A stretch of DNA of 13,854 nt from assembly GCA_021790035.1 (NCBI GenBank), contig JAJYIO010000015.1, forward strand, positions 1 through 13,854, in the 5' to 3' direction. The stretch's first letter is position 1. Each line of letters begins with the position of its first letter. Positions 1 through 6,579 of this stretch are shown one piece after another. This stretch comes from a bacterium. Its GTDB lineage: Bacteria; Cyanobacteriota; Sericytochromatia; S15B-MN24; VGJW01. The position numbers were made by a program, and so were the translations under genes. Under the pieces are notes generated by a model. It worked only from the letters and a program-made list of their open reading frames with translations. It had not been told where the DNA came from and did no database searches.

Positions 1-243
1 CTTCCTTCCCCTCCTTCCCCGGGGAGAAAGTGTCCACGAAATCGACCCAGTCCCAGCTCGGCTATGATGGGGTATGGGTATCACCCGGATCCCCGGCGGG
101 CGAGGGGCCCGCAGGCGCCTCGGGCACCGACTGACGAGCAGCTGGAATTGCTGCAAGGATCTACCGATGCGGCTCTTCGTGCAGCGGCCCGATGGTCTAC
201 GAGCGATCGGGCCGGAAGTCCTGGCCCGTGCCGGGGGGGCGCG
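1..243. other. Upstream region before the first clear gene
   Basis: No gene is firmly supported here. A TATGAT hexamer at 63-68 could be a -10 element, but I see no good -35 at 16-18 bp. The reading frame of the 8-TM gene downstream stays open through this stretch (ATG at 64), yet the first 60 codons have much weaker third-position GC than the gene body. A different frame holds a 57-codon ORF (74-247) whose third positions are richer in GC and whose TGA overlaps the ATG at 244 as ATGA. Either may be coding. The alternatives are an N-terminal extension, a short coupled leader ORF, or plain non-coding DNA. Confidence 0.4.
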
Positions 244-993
244 ATGACCTGGGCGGATGGCGAGGGATACCTGCGCGAGCTGGCCGGCATCTGCAGCATG
301 GCCGCCGTCCTGGTTTACGCCTACAAGCTGATGGTTCCGTGCCGCTACCCCGATCGCCTGGCGGCCATCGCCCTGGCCATGGGGTTTTTGGCCTCCGGCG
401 GCGCACTGTGGGGCGGTCTGGCCTTCGGGGCCATCCCGGCATGGGCGCTGTTCGTGTGGCCCCTGCTCGGGGTCTTCTGGCTGCTCGAGACCGAGTTCGG
501 GACGCGCATCCTCGGGCTGATCGCCGGAGCGCTGGGCTGCCTAGCCGAGGTGTTCTTCCCCTGGGGCGTCACCGTGCAGGGCCTGGGTGCCGTCTGGCGC
601 GAACTCACGCAGGCAGGGGCACTGATGATGGGGGCGTTCCAGGTATTTGCGCTGGCCACCTGGTTGCTGGCCATCCTTTACCGGGCCTTGCCCGCGGTGG
701 CCAATCGCAAGACGGCCCGGTTCTTCACGGTCAACAGCCTGATCGTTGCCGACCTGGCTTACCGGCTCAACGGCTGGGCCCTGCCTTTTGCCCTCGTGGC
801 GGTGGTCGCGGCGATCGCCGGCCTCATCGCCGGAGAGGTCCAGCCGATCGTCCTCGTGCTGCTGATCGTCTCTGGCGTGGCGGGATCCGTCTACGCGATC
901 GTCTCCCGGCACAAGGGCCGTCCCGCCTGGCTCTTGATGGGCGCAGGGGCCCTCTTTGCCTGCTATGGGGCGCTTGGGCTGGTACGTTTCTGA
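244..993 (+). CDS. Eight-TM membrane protein, divergent CcsA/HemX-like
   Basis: The protein has 249 residues from the ATG at 244, which follows a G-run usable as a ribosome site. About eight hydrophobic segments are visible, near residues 11-31, 38-58, 64-85, 88-104, 123-146, 170-195, 198-218 and 226-246. The fifth segment, the stretch around ADLAYRLNGWALPF (about 167-180) and the following helix resemble the CcsA/CcmC/HemX family, where a D-x-x-x-YR-x-x-x-x-G-F-P motif precedes a helix. The tryptophan-rich WWD heme motif and the conserved heme-ligand histidines of true CcsA are not visible; the only histidine lies near the C-terminus. Cytochrome c synthase activity is therefore unlikely. A HemX-like accessory role or an unrelated 8-TM protein are the alternatives. 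An upstream start at 64 would add 60 residues of poor codon quality. It is followed after 63 bp by lepB on the same strand. Confidence 0.6.
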   Translation: MTWADGEGYLRELAGICSMAAVLVYAYKLMVPCRYPDRLAAIALAMGFLASGGALWGGLAFGAIPAWALFVWPLLGVFWLLETEFGTRILGLIAGALGCLAEVFFPWGVTVQGLGAVWRELTQAGALMMGAFQVFALATWLLAILYRALPAVANRKTARFFTVNSLIVADLAYRLNGWALPFALVAVVAAIAGLIAGEVQPIVLVLLIVSGVAGSVYAIVSRHKGRPAWLLMGAGALFACYGALGLVRF

Positions 994-997
994 TGAA

Positions 998-1019
998 ACC
1001 CCCGTGCTAGGATGGGGGT
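998..1019 (+). other. Short hairpin between the membrane gene and lepB
   Basis: ACCCCC (998-1003) pairs with GGGGGT (1014-1019) across a 10-nt loop, starting 4 bp after the upstream stop. No T-tract follows, so it is weak as a terminator. The loop contains TAGGAT, which resembles a -10 hexamer and echoes the TATGATGGGG at 63-72. It could mark a lepB promoter instead. The role is undetermined. Confidence 0.3.
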
Positions 1020-1056
1020 CTAAGTCTAGTGGTACAGATTTCGGACAGGGTTTTCT

Positions 1057-1608
1057 TTGGGTAACGATCGCCCCAAATCCAAGATCCGCGAGACGATCGA
1101 GACGTTCGCCGTGGCGATCGGCCTCGCGCTGATCATCCGGGCGACGGTCGCCGAGGCGCGCTACATCCCCTCGGATTCGATGCTGCCCACGCTCCATGTC
1201 GGCGATCGCCTCATCATCGAGAAGGTGTCCTACCACTTCGAGAAGCCGCAGCGCGACGACATCGTGGTCTTCAACCCCCCGGCGGCTTCGGGATACAAGG
1301 GCGAGGCCTTCATCAAGCGCGTCATCGGCCTGCCCGGGGAGACGGTGGCGATTCACGGCGGCAAGGTCTGGATCGACGGCAAGCCGCTGTACGAGCCCTA
1401 CGAGCTCCAGCCCCCCGCGTACACGATGCCGCCCGTCAAGCTCGGTCCGAACCAGCTCTTCGTGATGGGCGACAACCGCAACAACAGCGACGACAGCCAC
1501 ATCTGGGGCCCCTTGCCGATCAAGGACATCATCGGCCGGGCCATCTTCCGATTCTGGCCGCCCGATCGACTGTTCGTTCCGCTGACACCGACCGGGCCGG
1601 CCACCTAG
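1057..1608 (+). CDS. lepB: Signal peptidase I, first tandem copy
   Basis: This is a type I leader peptidase that cleaves Sec/Tat signal peptides on the outer face of the cytoplasmic membrane. It has 183 residues. One N-terminal membrane anchor (about 14-32) precedes the catalytic block SDSMLPTL, with nucleophile Ser41. The general-base Lys87 lies in FIKRVIGLPGE, and the conserved GDNRNNSDDSHIWG box spans about 138-151, so all family S26 active-site elements are present. AEARYIPSDSM resembles the cyanobacterial form of the motif. The start is TTG at 1057, preceded by GGACAGGG at 1043-1050 with 6-nt spacing; no ATG fits in this frame. It is followed by a second, very similar copy after 66 bp. 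Length is typical of compact bacterial SPases. Confidence 0.96.
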   Translation: MGNDRPKSKIRETIETFAVAIGLALIIRATVAEARYIPSDSMLPTLHVGDRLIIEKVSYHFEKPQRDDIVVFNPPAASGYKGEAFIKRVIGLPGETVAIHGGKVWIDGKPLYEPYELQPPAYTMPPVKLGPNQLFVMGDNRNNSDDSHIWGPLPIKDIIGRAIFRFWPPDRLFVPLTPTGPAT

Positions 1609-2245
1609 GTGTTCAATAGAGGCCATCGAAGCGTGTCGGGCTTCCCGCCCCGCGAGCTACCGCCGAGGACATGGATGAATTTCTTCAACCGAAATCGCAA
1701 CGCCAAGCCCAAATCCAAGACCCGGGAGACGATCGAGACCTTTGCCGTGGCGATCGCGCTCGCTTTGGTATTTCGGGCGACCGTCGCCGAGGCGCGCTAC
1801 ATCCCCTCGGATTCGATGCTGCCCACGCTCGACATCGGCGACCATCTCATCATCGACAAGGTCACCTACCACTTCGAGAAGCCGCGCCGCGACGACATCG
1901 TGGTCTTCAATCCCCCGCGGGCTTCGGGGTATGCGGGCAAGGGCGAAGCCTTCATCAAGCGCGTCATCGGCCTGCCGGGGGAGACCGTGGCAGTTCACGA
2001 CGGCAAGGTCTGGATCAACGGCAAGGCGCTCGTCGAGCCCTACGAGCTGCAGCCCCCCGCCTACACGATGCCCCCCATCACGCTCGGCCCGAACCAGCTG
2101 TTCGTCATGGGCGACAATCGCAATGACAGCGATGACAGCCATATCTGGGGGCCGTTGCCGATGAAGAACATCATCGGCCGGGCTATCGTCAGGTACTGGC
2201 CCCCGGATCGCGTGCTCGTTCCCCTGACGCCCACAGAGGCCGTCC
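1066..2245 (+). repeat. Tandem gene duplication (two lepB units)
   Basis: The coding stretches at about 1069-1600 and 1705-2236 are diverged direct repeats. A 43-base run through the catalytic serine is identical (about 1150-1192 and 1788-1830). The intergenic DNA and extreme termini do not match, so the duplication has aged or been trimmed at its edges. The only indel I see is a 6-bp insertion in the second copy near 1932. Confidence 0.85.
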
Positions 2246-2250
2246 GGTAG
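1675..2250 (+). CDS. lepB: Signal peptidase I, second tandem copy
   Basis: This second type I signal peptidase has 191 residues. The ATG at 1675 is preferred because GAGGA at 1665-1669 sits 5 nt upstream; a GTG directly after the first copy's stop (1609) would add 22 unconserved residues. The membrane anchor lies at about 20-38, with nucleophile Ser47 in SDSMLPTL, base Lys95, and GDNRNDSDDSHIWG starting at residue 147. By hand alignment it is about 84% identical to the first copy, with a 2-residue insertion (AG) near residue 87 and different N- and C-termini. Both copies keep every catalytic residue, so both should be active. Differences cluster in the anchor and in residues flanking the active site (HV to DI after MLPTL), which may alter substrate choice. 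The SpoIID-domain gene, itself a likely substrate, starts 35 bp downstream. Confidence 0.96.
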   Translation: MNFFNRNRNAKPKSKTRETIETFAVAIALALVFRATVAEARYIPSDSMLPTLDIGDHLIIDKVTYHFEKPRRDDIVVFNPPRASGYAGKGEAFIKRVIGLPGETVAVHDGKVWINGKALVEPYELQPPAYTMPPITLGPNQLFVMGDNRNDSDDSHIWGPLPMKNIIGRAIVRYWPPDRVLVPLTPTEAVR

Positions 2251-2285
2251 TTTTCCGGGCCAGAGCTAGAGGGTACACGAGCCCC

Positions 2286-3446
2286 ATGCACAAGGGATCC
2301 CTTCTCGTAGCCGCGGTGCTGCTGGGCATCGCCGCGGCACCGGTGCGGGCCCAAGAGGGCATCATCCGCATCGGACTGTTCGACGGCGTCCATTCGTTCA
2401 CCTTCTCGTCGGCCACCGCGGCGGGCGTCTATGCGGCCGACGGCCGAGATGTCGCCGAGGTCGCACCGAGAGAGTCCTGGCGAGCGCTGCGAGGCGAGGG
2501 CGATCACGTGACGCTGGTGGACGGCTCGCGGCGCATGTCGGTCCTGGGCCCGGTCCAGATCGTTCCGCGGGTCCCCAAGGGCGGCGTGAGCCTCGTGTTC
2601 GTCGGCTCGCACTGGTACCGGGGGACCCTCGTGATCCGGCCCGGTCTGGTGGCGGTCAACGATGTGGACCTCGAGGAATACCTCTACGGCGTGGTGCCCG
2701 CCGAGATGGCGCCAAGCTGGCCGATGGAGGCGCTCAAGGCGCAGGCCGTCGCGGCCCGTTCGTATGCCCTGGCCAATCTCGACGACCATGCGTCGCACGG
2801 TTACGATCTGACGGCCAGCACGGACAACCAGTGCTACGGGGGCGCCTCGATGGAGCACTACCGGACGAACGAGGCGGTGAACGCGACCCGTGGCGAGGTC
2901 CTGACCTACGACGGTCGCGTGATTCCGGCCTACTACTGCTCGGCTGCGGGCGGTTATACCGACGGCGCCGAGACGGTCTGGTTGTCCAAACCGGTGCCCT
3001 ACCTCAAGCCCGTGCCGGATTTCGATCAGGACGCCCCGAGCTACCAGTGGCAGGCGACCGTACCCGAGAGCCAGCTCGTCGCGGACCTGGCTCGCCACGG
3101 GATCTCGGTCGGGGAGCCCACGTCGCTCGATCCGCTGTCGCGTGGCTACTCGGGACGGGTCAAGATTCTCCGCATCGTCGGAACGCGAGGGGACAAGGAC
3201 GTCTCCGGCGAGAATTTCCGCTACTACACGGGGCTCAAGTCGAGCCTGTTCAACGTGGCGCCGCTCCGCGGCGACAGCGGCCACCTCGAGGGGTTCGCCT
3301 TCGCCGGACGCGGCCATGGTCACGGCCTCGGCATGTCGCAGTGGGGCGCTCGGACGCTGGGCCAGAGGGGCTACAGCTACGAACAGATCCTCGAGCACTA
3401 CTACCCGGAAACCGAGCTCACGACCCAGGAGGCGGCGCTCCCGTAG
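2286..3446 (+). CDS. Secreted SpoIID/LytB-domain protein
   Basis: The 386-residue protein has a classical signal peptide (hydrophobic 5-18, cleavage likely after VRA at 22, leaving Gln23). The SpoIID/LytB domain occupies most of the rest: LEEYLYGVVPAEM (129-141), then SWPMEALKAQAVAARSYAL (144-162), a CSAAGGYT segment (218-225) and the closing GRGHGHGLGMSQWGA (341-355). Glu140 aligns with the catalytic glutamate of sporulation SpoIID, a lytic transglycosylase acting on denuded glycan strands. In non-sporulating bacteria the same domain occurs in amidase enhancers and other envelope proteins, so a role in peptidoglycan remodelling is likely, not sporulation. Cys183 and Cys218 lie in regions linked to metal binding in the family. 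It lies between lepB and queA, 15 bp before queA, probably in one transcript. The ribosome site is weak. Confidence 0.9.
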   Translation: MHKGSLLVAAVLLGIAAAPVRAQEGIIRIGLFDGVHSFTFSSATAAGVYAADGRDVAEVAPRESWRALRGEGDHVTLVDGSRRMSVLGPVQIVPRVPKGGVSLVFVGSHWYRGTLVIRPGLVAVNDVDLEEYLYGVVPAEMAPSWPMEALKAQAVAARSYALANLDDHASHGYDLTASTDNQCYGGASMEHYRTNEAVNATRGEVLTYDGRVIPAYYCSAAGGYTDGAETVWLSKPVPYLKPVPDFDQDAPSYQWQATVPESQLVADLARHGISVGEPTSLDPLSRGYSGRVKILRIVGTRGDKDVSGENFRYYTGLKSSLFNVAPLRGDSGHLEGFAFAGRGHGHGLGMSQWGARTLGQRGYSYEQILEHYYPETELTTQEAALP

Positions 3447-3461
3447 CTGCCGGCGGTCAAC

Positions 3462-4574
3462 ATGCTTTCTGGCGAAATCGAGACGAAGCCACTGGGCGCC
3501 TCGCTGTCTGACTACGACTTCGATCTCCCGGAGGATCGGATCGCCCAGCGTCCGGCGGAACGGCGAGACGAGAGCCGTCTGATGGCCTTGATCGGGGATC
3601 GGACGCGCCACCTGAGGTTCAGCGACGTCCAGGAGCTCCTCAATCCGGGCGATCTGCTCGTCGTCAACGACACCAAGGTACTGCCGGCCCGGTTGTGGGC
3701 CAGGCGCCCGTCAGGCGCCAGGATCGAGGTCTTGCTGCTCGAGGAGCGCGAGCCGGGAACCTGGCTGGCCATGGTCCGGCCCGGGCGCAAGGCTCAGAGG
3801 GGCGACATCCTCGCCTTCGAGGGCGCGACGGCCGAAGTCACGGAGATCACCCCCGACGGAGAGCGGCTGCTGCGCTTCGACGGCGATGTCCTCGCGATGA
3901 TGCATCAGAGCGGAGCCCTGCCGCTGCCGCCCTACATCACGGCGAGCCAGGCCGATCCGGACCGCTACCAGACGGTCTACGCCCGGCGCGAGGGCGCCGT
4001 GGCCGCGCCGACGGCCGGGCTGCACTTCACCCCGGCCCTCCTGGCGAAGCTCGCCGAGCTCGGCATCGACGTGGCGCCCTTGACCCTCCACGTCGGCCCC
4101 GGGACGTTCAAGCCCGTGAAGGTCGAGGACGTGGCGCAGCACCGGATGCACGGCGAGCGATTCGAGGTTCCGGCGGCCACCGTTGCCGCGATTCGCCGGG
4201 CCAAGGACCGGGGCGGCCGCGTCGTCGCGGTCGGTACGACCGTGACCAGGGCGCTCGAGGCGGCGGCTCGAGGCCCGAATGGCCTCGAGGCCACGACCGG
4301 CGTGACCGATATCTTCATCCGGCCGGGATTCCCTTTTCTGGTGGTCGACGGACTGATCACCAACTTCCACCTCCCGCGCAGCACCTTGCTCATGCTCGTG
4401 TCGGCCCTCTGCGAACATCAAGGAAACGGCGGCCTGCCGCGGATACGGGCCGCCTACGAGACGGCGATCGCCGAAGGCTACCGCTTCTACAGTTTTGGCG
4501 ACGCCATGATCTTGCTGGATGGATCGAGCACCCCGGCGACCCCTCTGGCCGCAAATCTCACGCCCTCGGACTGA
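3462..4574 (+). CDS. queA: tRNA S-adenosylmethionine ribosyltransferase-isomerase
   Basis: QueA transfers and isomerises the ribosyl part of S-adenosylmethionine onto 7-aminomethyl-7-deazaguanine in tRNA, making epoxyqueuosine (penultimate step of queuosine synthesis). The 370-residue protein carries the full family signature: SDYDFDLPEDRIAQRPAERRDESRL near the N-terminus (16-40), VVNDTKVLPARL (67-78), AAPTAGLHFT (181-190), LHVGPGTFKPV (209-219), GTTVTRALE (258-266), TDIFIRPGFPF followed by DGLITNFHLPRSTLLMLV (282-313), and YRFYSFGDAMIL near the C-terminus (340-351). It is slightly longer than the usual 340-360 because of short N- and C-terminal tails. The ATG at 3462 is the only start that keeps the conserved N-terminus; its ribosome site is weak, so coupling to the SpoIID gene 15 bp upstream is plausible. 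Confidence 0.97.
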   Translation: MLSGEIETKPLGASLSDYDFDLPEDRIAQRPAERRDESRLMALIGDRTRHLRFSDVQELLNPGDLLVVNDTKVLPARLWARRPSGARIEVLLLEEREPGTWLAMVRPGRKAQRGDILAFEGATAEVTEITPDGERLLRFDGDVLAMMHQSGALPLPPYITASQADPDRYQTVYARREGAVAAPTAGLHFTPALLAKLAELGIDVAPLTLHVGPGTFKPVKVEDVAQHRMHGERFEVPAATVAAIRRAKDRGGRVVAVGTTVTRALEAAARGPNGLEATTGVTDIFIRPGFPFLVVDGLITNFHLPRSTLLMLVSALCEHQGNGGLPRIRAAYETAIAEGYRFYSFGDAMILLDGSSTPATPLAANLTPSD

Positions 4575-4579
4575 ACCAA

Positions 4580-4660
4580 GCTACGTAGCAAGCTTGCCCG
4601 CAGCCGGAGAGCGTTCGAGGGAACCAGCGGGTTCCCTCGAGCCACTGCCCGAGCGCAGTG
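4580..4660. terminator. Hairpin cluster between convergent queA and glcF
   Basis: Three inverted repeats lie in the 103-bp convergent spacer. GCTACGTAGC (4580-4589) is a perfect 10-bp palindrome. TCGAGGGAACC (4615-4625) pairs perfectly over 11 bp with GGTTCCCTCGA (4630-4640) around the 4-nt loop AGCG. CACTGC (4643-4648) pairs with GCAGTG (4655-4660). The strong central hairpin would form on both strands, fitting a bidirectional terminator. There is no clear T-run on either side, so it is not a textbook intrinsic terminator. Confidence 0.55.
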
Positions 4661-4677
4661 AGGGAGAATCCCCCCCT

Positions 4678-5949
4678 TCAATCCAGCGTCTGCGCCAGCA
4701 CCTCGGCGAGGTGGAAGAGCGCAGGCGGATCGGCCCGACCGGCCAGACCGGCGCGGATCTGCATGAGGCAGGACGGATTGGCCGTCACGATGATCTCGGG
4801 GGCGCTAGCCGACAGGTTCTTGACCTTGCGCGCCATCAGGGCCGAGGAGAGGGCCGGCTGCAGGAGCGTGTAGCTCCCCGCCCCGCCGCAGCAGATGTCG
4901 GGCTCGGCCGCCTCGGCCAGGAGCAGGCCGGCGCGGCGCAAAAGCTCCCGCGGTTGAGTCGTGACGCGCTGGCCGTGCCGCAGGTGGCAGGGGTCGTGGA
5001 AGACGGCCCTGAAACCCTCCAGCGGACGATCTGGCCACCAGTCCGCCTCGATGAGGGCTTCCGACAGGTCGCGGACGCGGCTTGCGAACGCCGGGTCGGG
5101 GTAGTCCTTCATCGCGGCGCCACAGCCGGCGGAGTTCGTGACGACGATGTCGCAGCCGTCGAACGCCGCCATGGTCGAGGCGGCGGCGCGATCCGCCCCA
5201 CCGAGATCGCCATCGTGAGCCTGCAAGGCCCCGCAGCAGGTGGGCGACTGCGGGATCACGACGTCGTAGCCCGCAGCCGCCAGCAGCCGCACGGCCGCGG
5301 CATTGACGTCCGGGAAGAGCGCGGGCATCACGCAACCGGTCAGGAAACCCGCCGTGCCCTTGCGCGGGCCGCGTGCCGGGACGCAGGGCCCGAGTCGGCT
5401 ATCCGCTTGCGGATGGCGATCGCTTGGGTGCCCGCCCGTCCCGTGAGGGTGGTGGGTCGTCGGCCCCGGGGCGGGACTCGCGATCGGGGCCGCTGGCGGC
5501 AAGGCGTCGACGGCCCGCCGGAGGGTCGCGGGGAGCCACTGGCGATCGCCCCGCGCCAGCAAGCGCAAGGGCGCGACGAGGAGCCGGAAGCGGCGGCGAT
5601 CAGGCATCACTTGGCGGAGGATGGGCCGCCAGAACAGCGTACGCAGCCCCATCCGGCGCCCGGGCTCGGCGAGGGTTCCGCGCACGCCCTCGAGCAATCT
5701 CCCGTAGTGCACTCCGCTCGGACAGGCGGTCTCGCACGCCCGGCAGCCCAGGCAGCGGTCCAGGTGAACCAGCACGTCGGGCGTCGCTCCTTGCCGGCCC
5801 TCGATCAGGGCGCGCATGAGGTAGATCCGCCCCCGCGGCGAGTCCGGCTCCGCCCCCAGCTCGGTGTAGGTCGGGCAGGCCGGGAGACAGAGCCCGCAGT
5901 GGATGCAGGTATCGGCCAGCTTGCCGAGGGTCGCGAGGTCCGGGGTCAT
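4678..5949 (-). CDS. glcF: GlcF-like (Fe-S)-binding oxidoreductase subunit
   Basis: The 423-residue protein has two 4Fe-4S motifs in the first 80 residues (Cys15, 18, 21, 25 in CIHCGLCLPACP, and Cys66, 69, 72, 76 in CLGCRACETACP). Two cysteine-rich CCG domains follow: the first from GCVMPALFP (205) through CCG (238-240) to Cys276, the second from HDPCH (318-322) through CCGGAGSY (353-360) to Cys394. This is the architecture of the glycolate oxidase iron-sulfur subunit GlcF, which passes electrons from the FAD subunits GlcD/GlcE toward quinone; lactate-utilisation LutA and other CCG proteins are related alternatives. No glcD or glcE is in the window, so substrate is unproven. An unusual Pro/Gly/His-rich linker (about 150-198) joins the two halves. 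It is convergent with queA and 123 bp downstream of a 133-aa gene on the same strand. Confidence 0.88.
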   Translation of the reverse strand: MTPDLATLGKLADTCIHCGLCLPACPTYTELGAEPDSPRGRIYLMRALIEGRQGATPDVLVHLDRCLGCRACETACPSGVHYGRLLEGVRGTLAEPGRRMGLRTLFWRPILRQVMPDRRRFRLLVAPLRLLARGDRQWLPATLRRAVDALPPAAPIASPAPGPTTHHPHGTGGHPSDRHPQADSRLGPCVPARGPRKGTAGFLTGCVMPALFPDVNAAAVRLLAAAGYDVVIPQSPTCCGALQAHDGDLGGADRAAASTMAAFDGCDIVVTNSAGCGAAMKDYPDPAFASRVRDLSEALIEADWWPDRPLEGFRAVFHDPCHLRHGQRVTTQPRELLRRAGLLLAEAAEPDICCGGAGSYTLLQPALSSALMARKVKNLSASAPEIIVTANPSCLMQIRAGLAGRADPPALFHLAEVLAQTLD

Positions 5950-5963
5950 CGAGCCAGGGCTAG

Positions 5964-5976
5964 ACCGACTTTCGGT
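5964..5976. promoter_or_regulatory. Small inverted repeat upstream of glcF
   Basis: ACCGA (5964-5968) and TCGGT (5972-5976) form a 5-bp inverted repeat with a 3-nt centre, 15 bp before the glcF start. It could be an operator or a small leader hairpin. A repeat of this size can also arise by chance. Confidence 0.2.
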
Positions 5977-5991
5977 TGACTTGAACCCGAG

Positions 5992-6049
5992 CGCGCCCGC
6001 AAGAACCCGAAGCCGAAGCGTACTTCCGTACGTGAGGCGAGGGGGCGCG
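5992..6049. repeat. Imperfect long hairpin in the 133-aa gene/glcF spacer
   Basis: Three nested stem blocks face each other: CGCGCCC (5992-5998) with GGGCGCG (6043-6049), GCC (6012-6014) with GGC (6036-6038), and CGTAC (6019-6023) with GTACG (6028-6032) around the loop TTCC. The element begins 24 bp beyond the stop of the upstream 133-aa gene, where a terminator would sit, and ends 42 bp before the glcF start. It lacks a T-run. It may be a structured 3' end, a repeat-type intergenic element, or an attenuator of glcF. Confidence 0.4.
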
Positions 6050-6072
6050 GACGAAAGCCGGGCAGCCGCCGG

Positions 6073-6474
6073 TCAGAGAAGATCGAAGCCATCATCGCGG
6101 GTCCTGCGCAGGGCACGCCCCGGGAAGAGGCGGCCGGAGCCATCGAGCTCGGCCAGCACCGGATCGAGCTGCGCCATCAGTTTCTGCAAGGCGGCAAAAC
6201 GCCGGGCCTGGGCGGTGGATAGCTGGCTCGCTCGAGCCCACGCCCCGAGGGCGTCCAGCGGCTCCTTGAGGAACGCGAAGGTGGCCAGCCAGTCCTCCTG
6301 GTCCTGCGGATGGATGGCGGCCCAGCCCGCGTGGTAACAGGAGATCGTTCCGTAGGCCGTCTCGACCATCTCGAGCGCCCCGTCAGCCATCTCCTCGCTG
6401 TAGGCCACCAGGCCGGTCGATGAATGGCTCAGATCCGAACCCAACCCGGTGCTGCGCAAGTATTCCTCTTTCAT
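6073..6474 (-). CDS. Hypothetical protein, 133 residues
   Basis: I do not recognise this protein. It has 133 residues from the ATG at 6474 (starting MKEEYLRSTGLG), is soluble and mostly helical in composition, and has no signal peptide or membrane segment. The middle is acidic (SEEMADGALEMVETAYG, 26-42), followed by an aromatic stretch with a single Cys46 and His48 and His55, then an Ala/Leu-rich helix (about 73-111) and a basic tail ending GFDLL. Coding is supported by a normal composition unlike the arginine/proline-rich shadow frames and by a TACAAT hexamer upstream. The same frame stays open far upstream, but only in antisense to the discoidin gene, which is rejected. It is divergent from that gene and upstream of glcF. 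Confidence 0.65.
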   Translation of the reverse strand: MKEEYLRSTGLGSDLSHSSTGLVAYSEEMADGALEMVETAYGTISCYHAGWAAIHPQDQEDWLATFAFLKEPLDALGAWARASQLSTAQARRFAALQKLMAQLDPVLAELDGSGRLFPGRALRRTRDDGFDLL

Positions 6475-6498
6475 CGCGCCGGTGCGTCTGGCAGGCTG

Positions 6499-6504
6499 AT
6501 TGTA
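6499..6504 (-). promoter_or_regulatory. Candidate -10 of the 133-aa gene
   Basis: TACAAT on the - strand ends 24 bp before the ATG at 6474. No convincing -35 lies 16-18 bp upstream in this GC-rich stretch, so the call rests on the hexamer and its position alone. Confidence 0.35.
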
Positions 6505-6543
6505 GCAGTTCCCACCCGCGCCCGTCGCGCCCCGTCGCCTTTC

Positions 6544-6573
6544 TTGACCCGGGGCCCGTTCGCACCCAATGAT
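6544..6573 (+). promoter_or_regulatory. Candidate promoter of the discoidin-domain gene
   Basis: TTGACC (6544-6549) and AATGAT (6568-6573) are separated by 18 bp. Transcription would begin about 7 bp downstream, at the GTG start at 6580, giving a leaderless or nearly leaderless message. No Shine-Dalgarno is visible before that GTG. Confidence 0.4.
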
Positions 6574-6579
6574 GTTCCC

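Noticed and set aside
541..1626. 361-codon ORF on the - strand
   Set aside because: It is antisense to the first lepB and the 8-TM gene; Asp/Arg/His-rich shadow composition.
1609..1674. GTG start for the second lepB directly after the first stop
   Set aside because: The extra 22 residues are unlike LepB N-termini, and ATG 1675 has a good GAGGA site 5 nt upstream.
2286..3446. Evidence of endospore formation from the SpoIID domain
   Set aside because: SpoIID/LytB domains are common in non-sporulating bacteria, and no other sporulation gene is present.
2061..3611. 516-codon ORF on the - strand
   Set aside because: It is antisense to the clear SpoIID-domain gene and parts of lepB and queA; the translation is Arg/His-rich with no family features.
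4519..5979. 486-codon ORF on the + strand
   Set aside because: It is a shadow of the GlcF-like gene, which has all Fe-S and CCG motifs on the - strand; the translation is Arg/Pro/Gly-rich.
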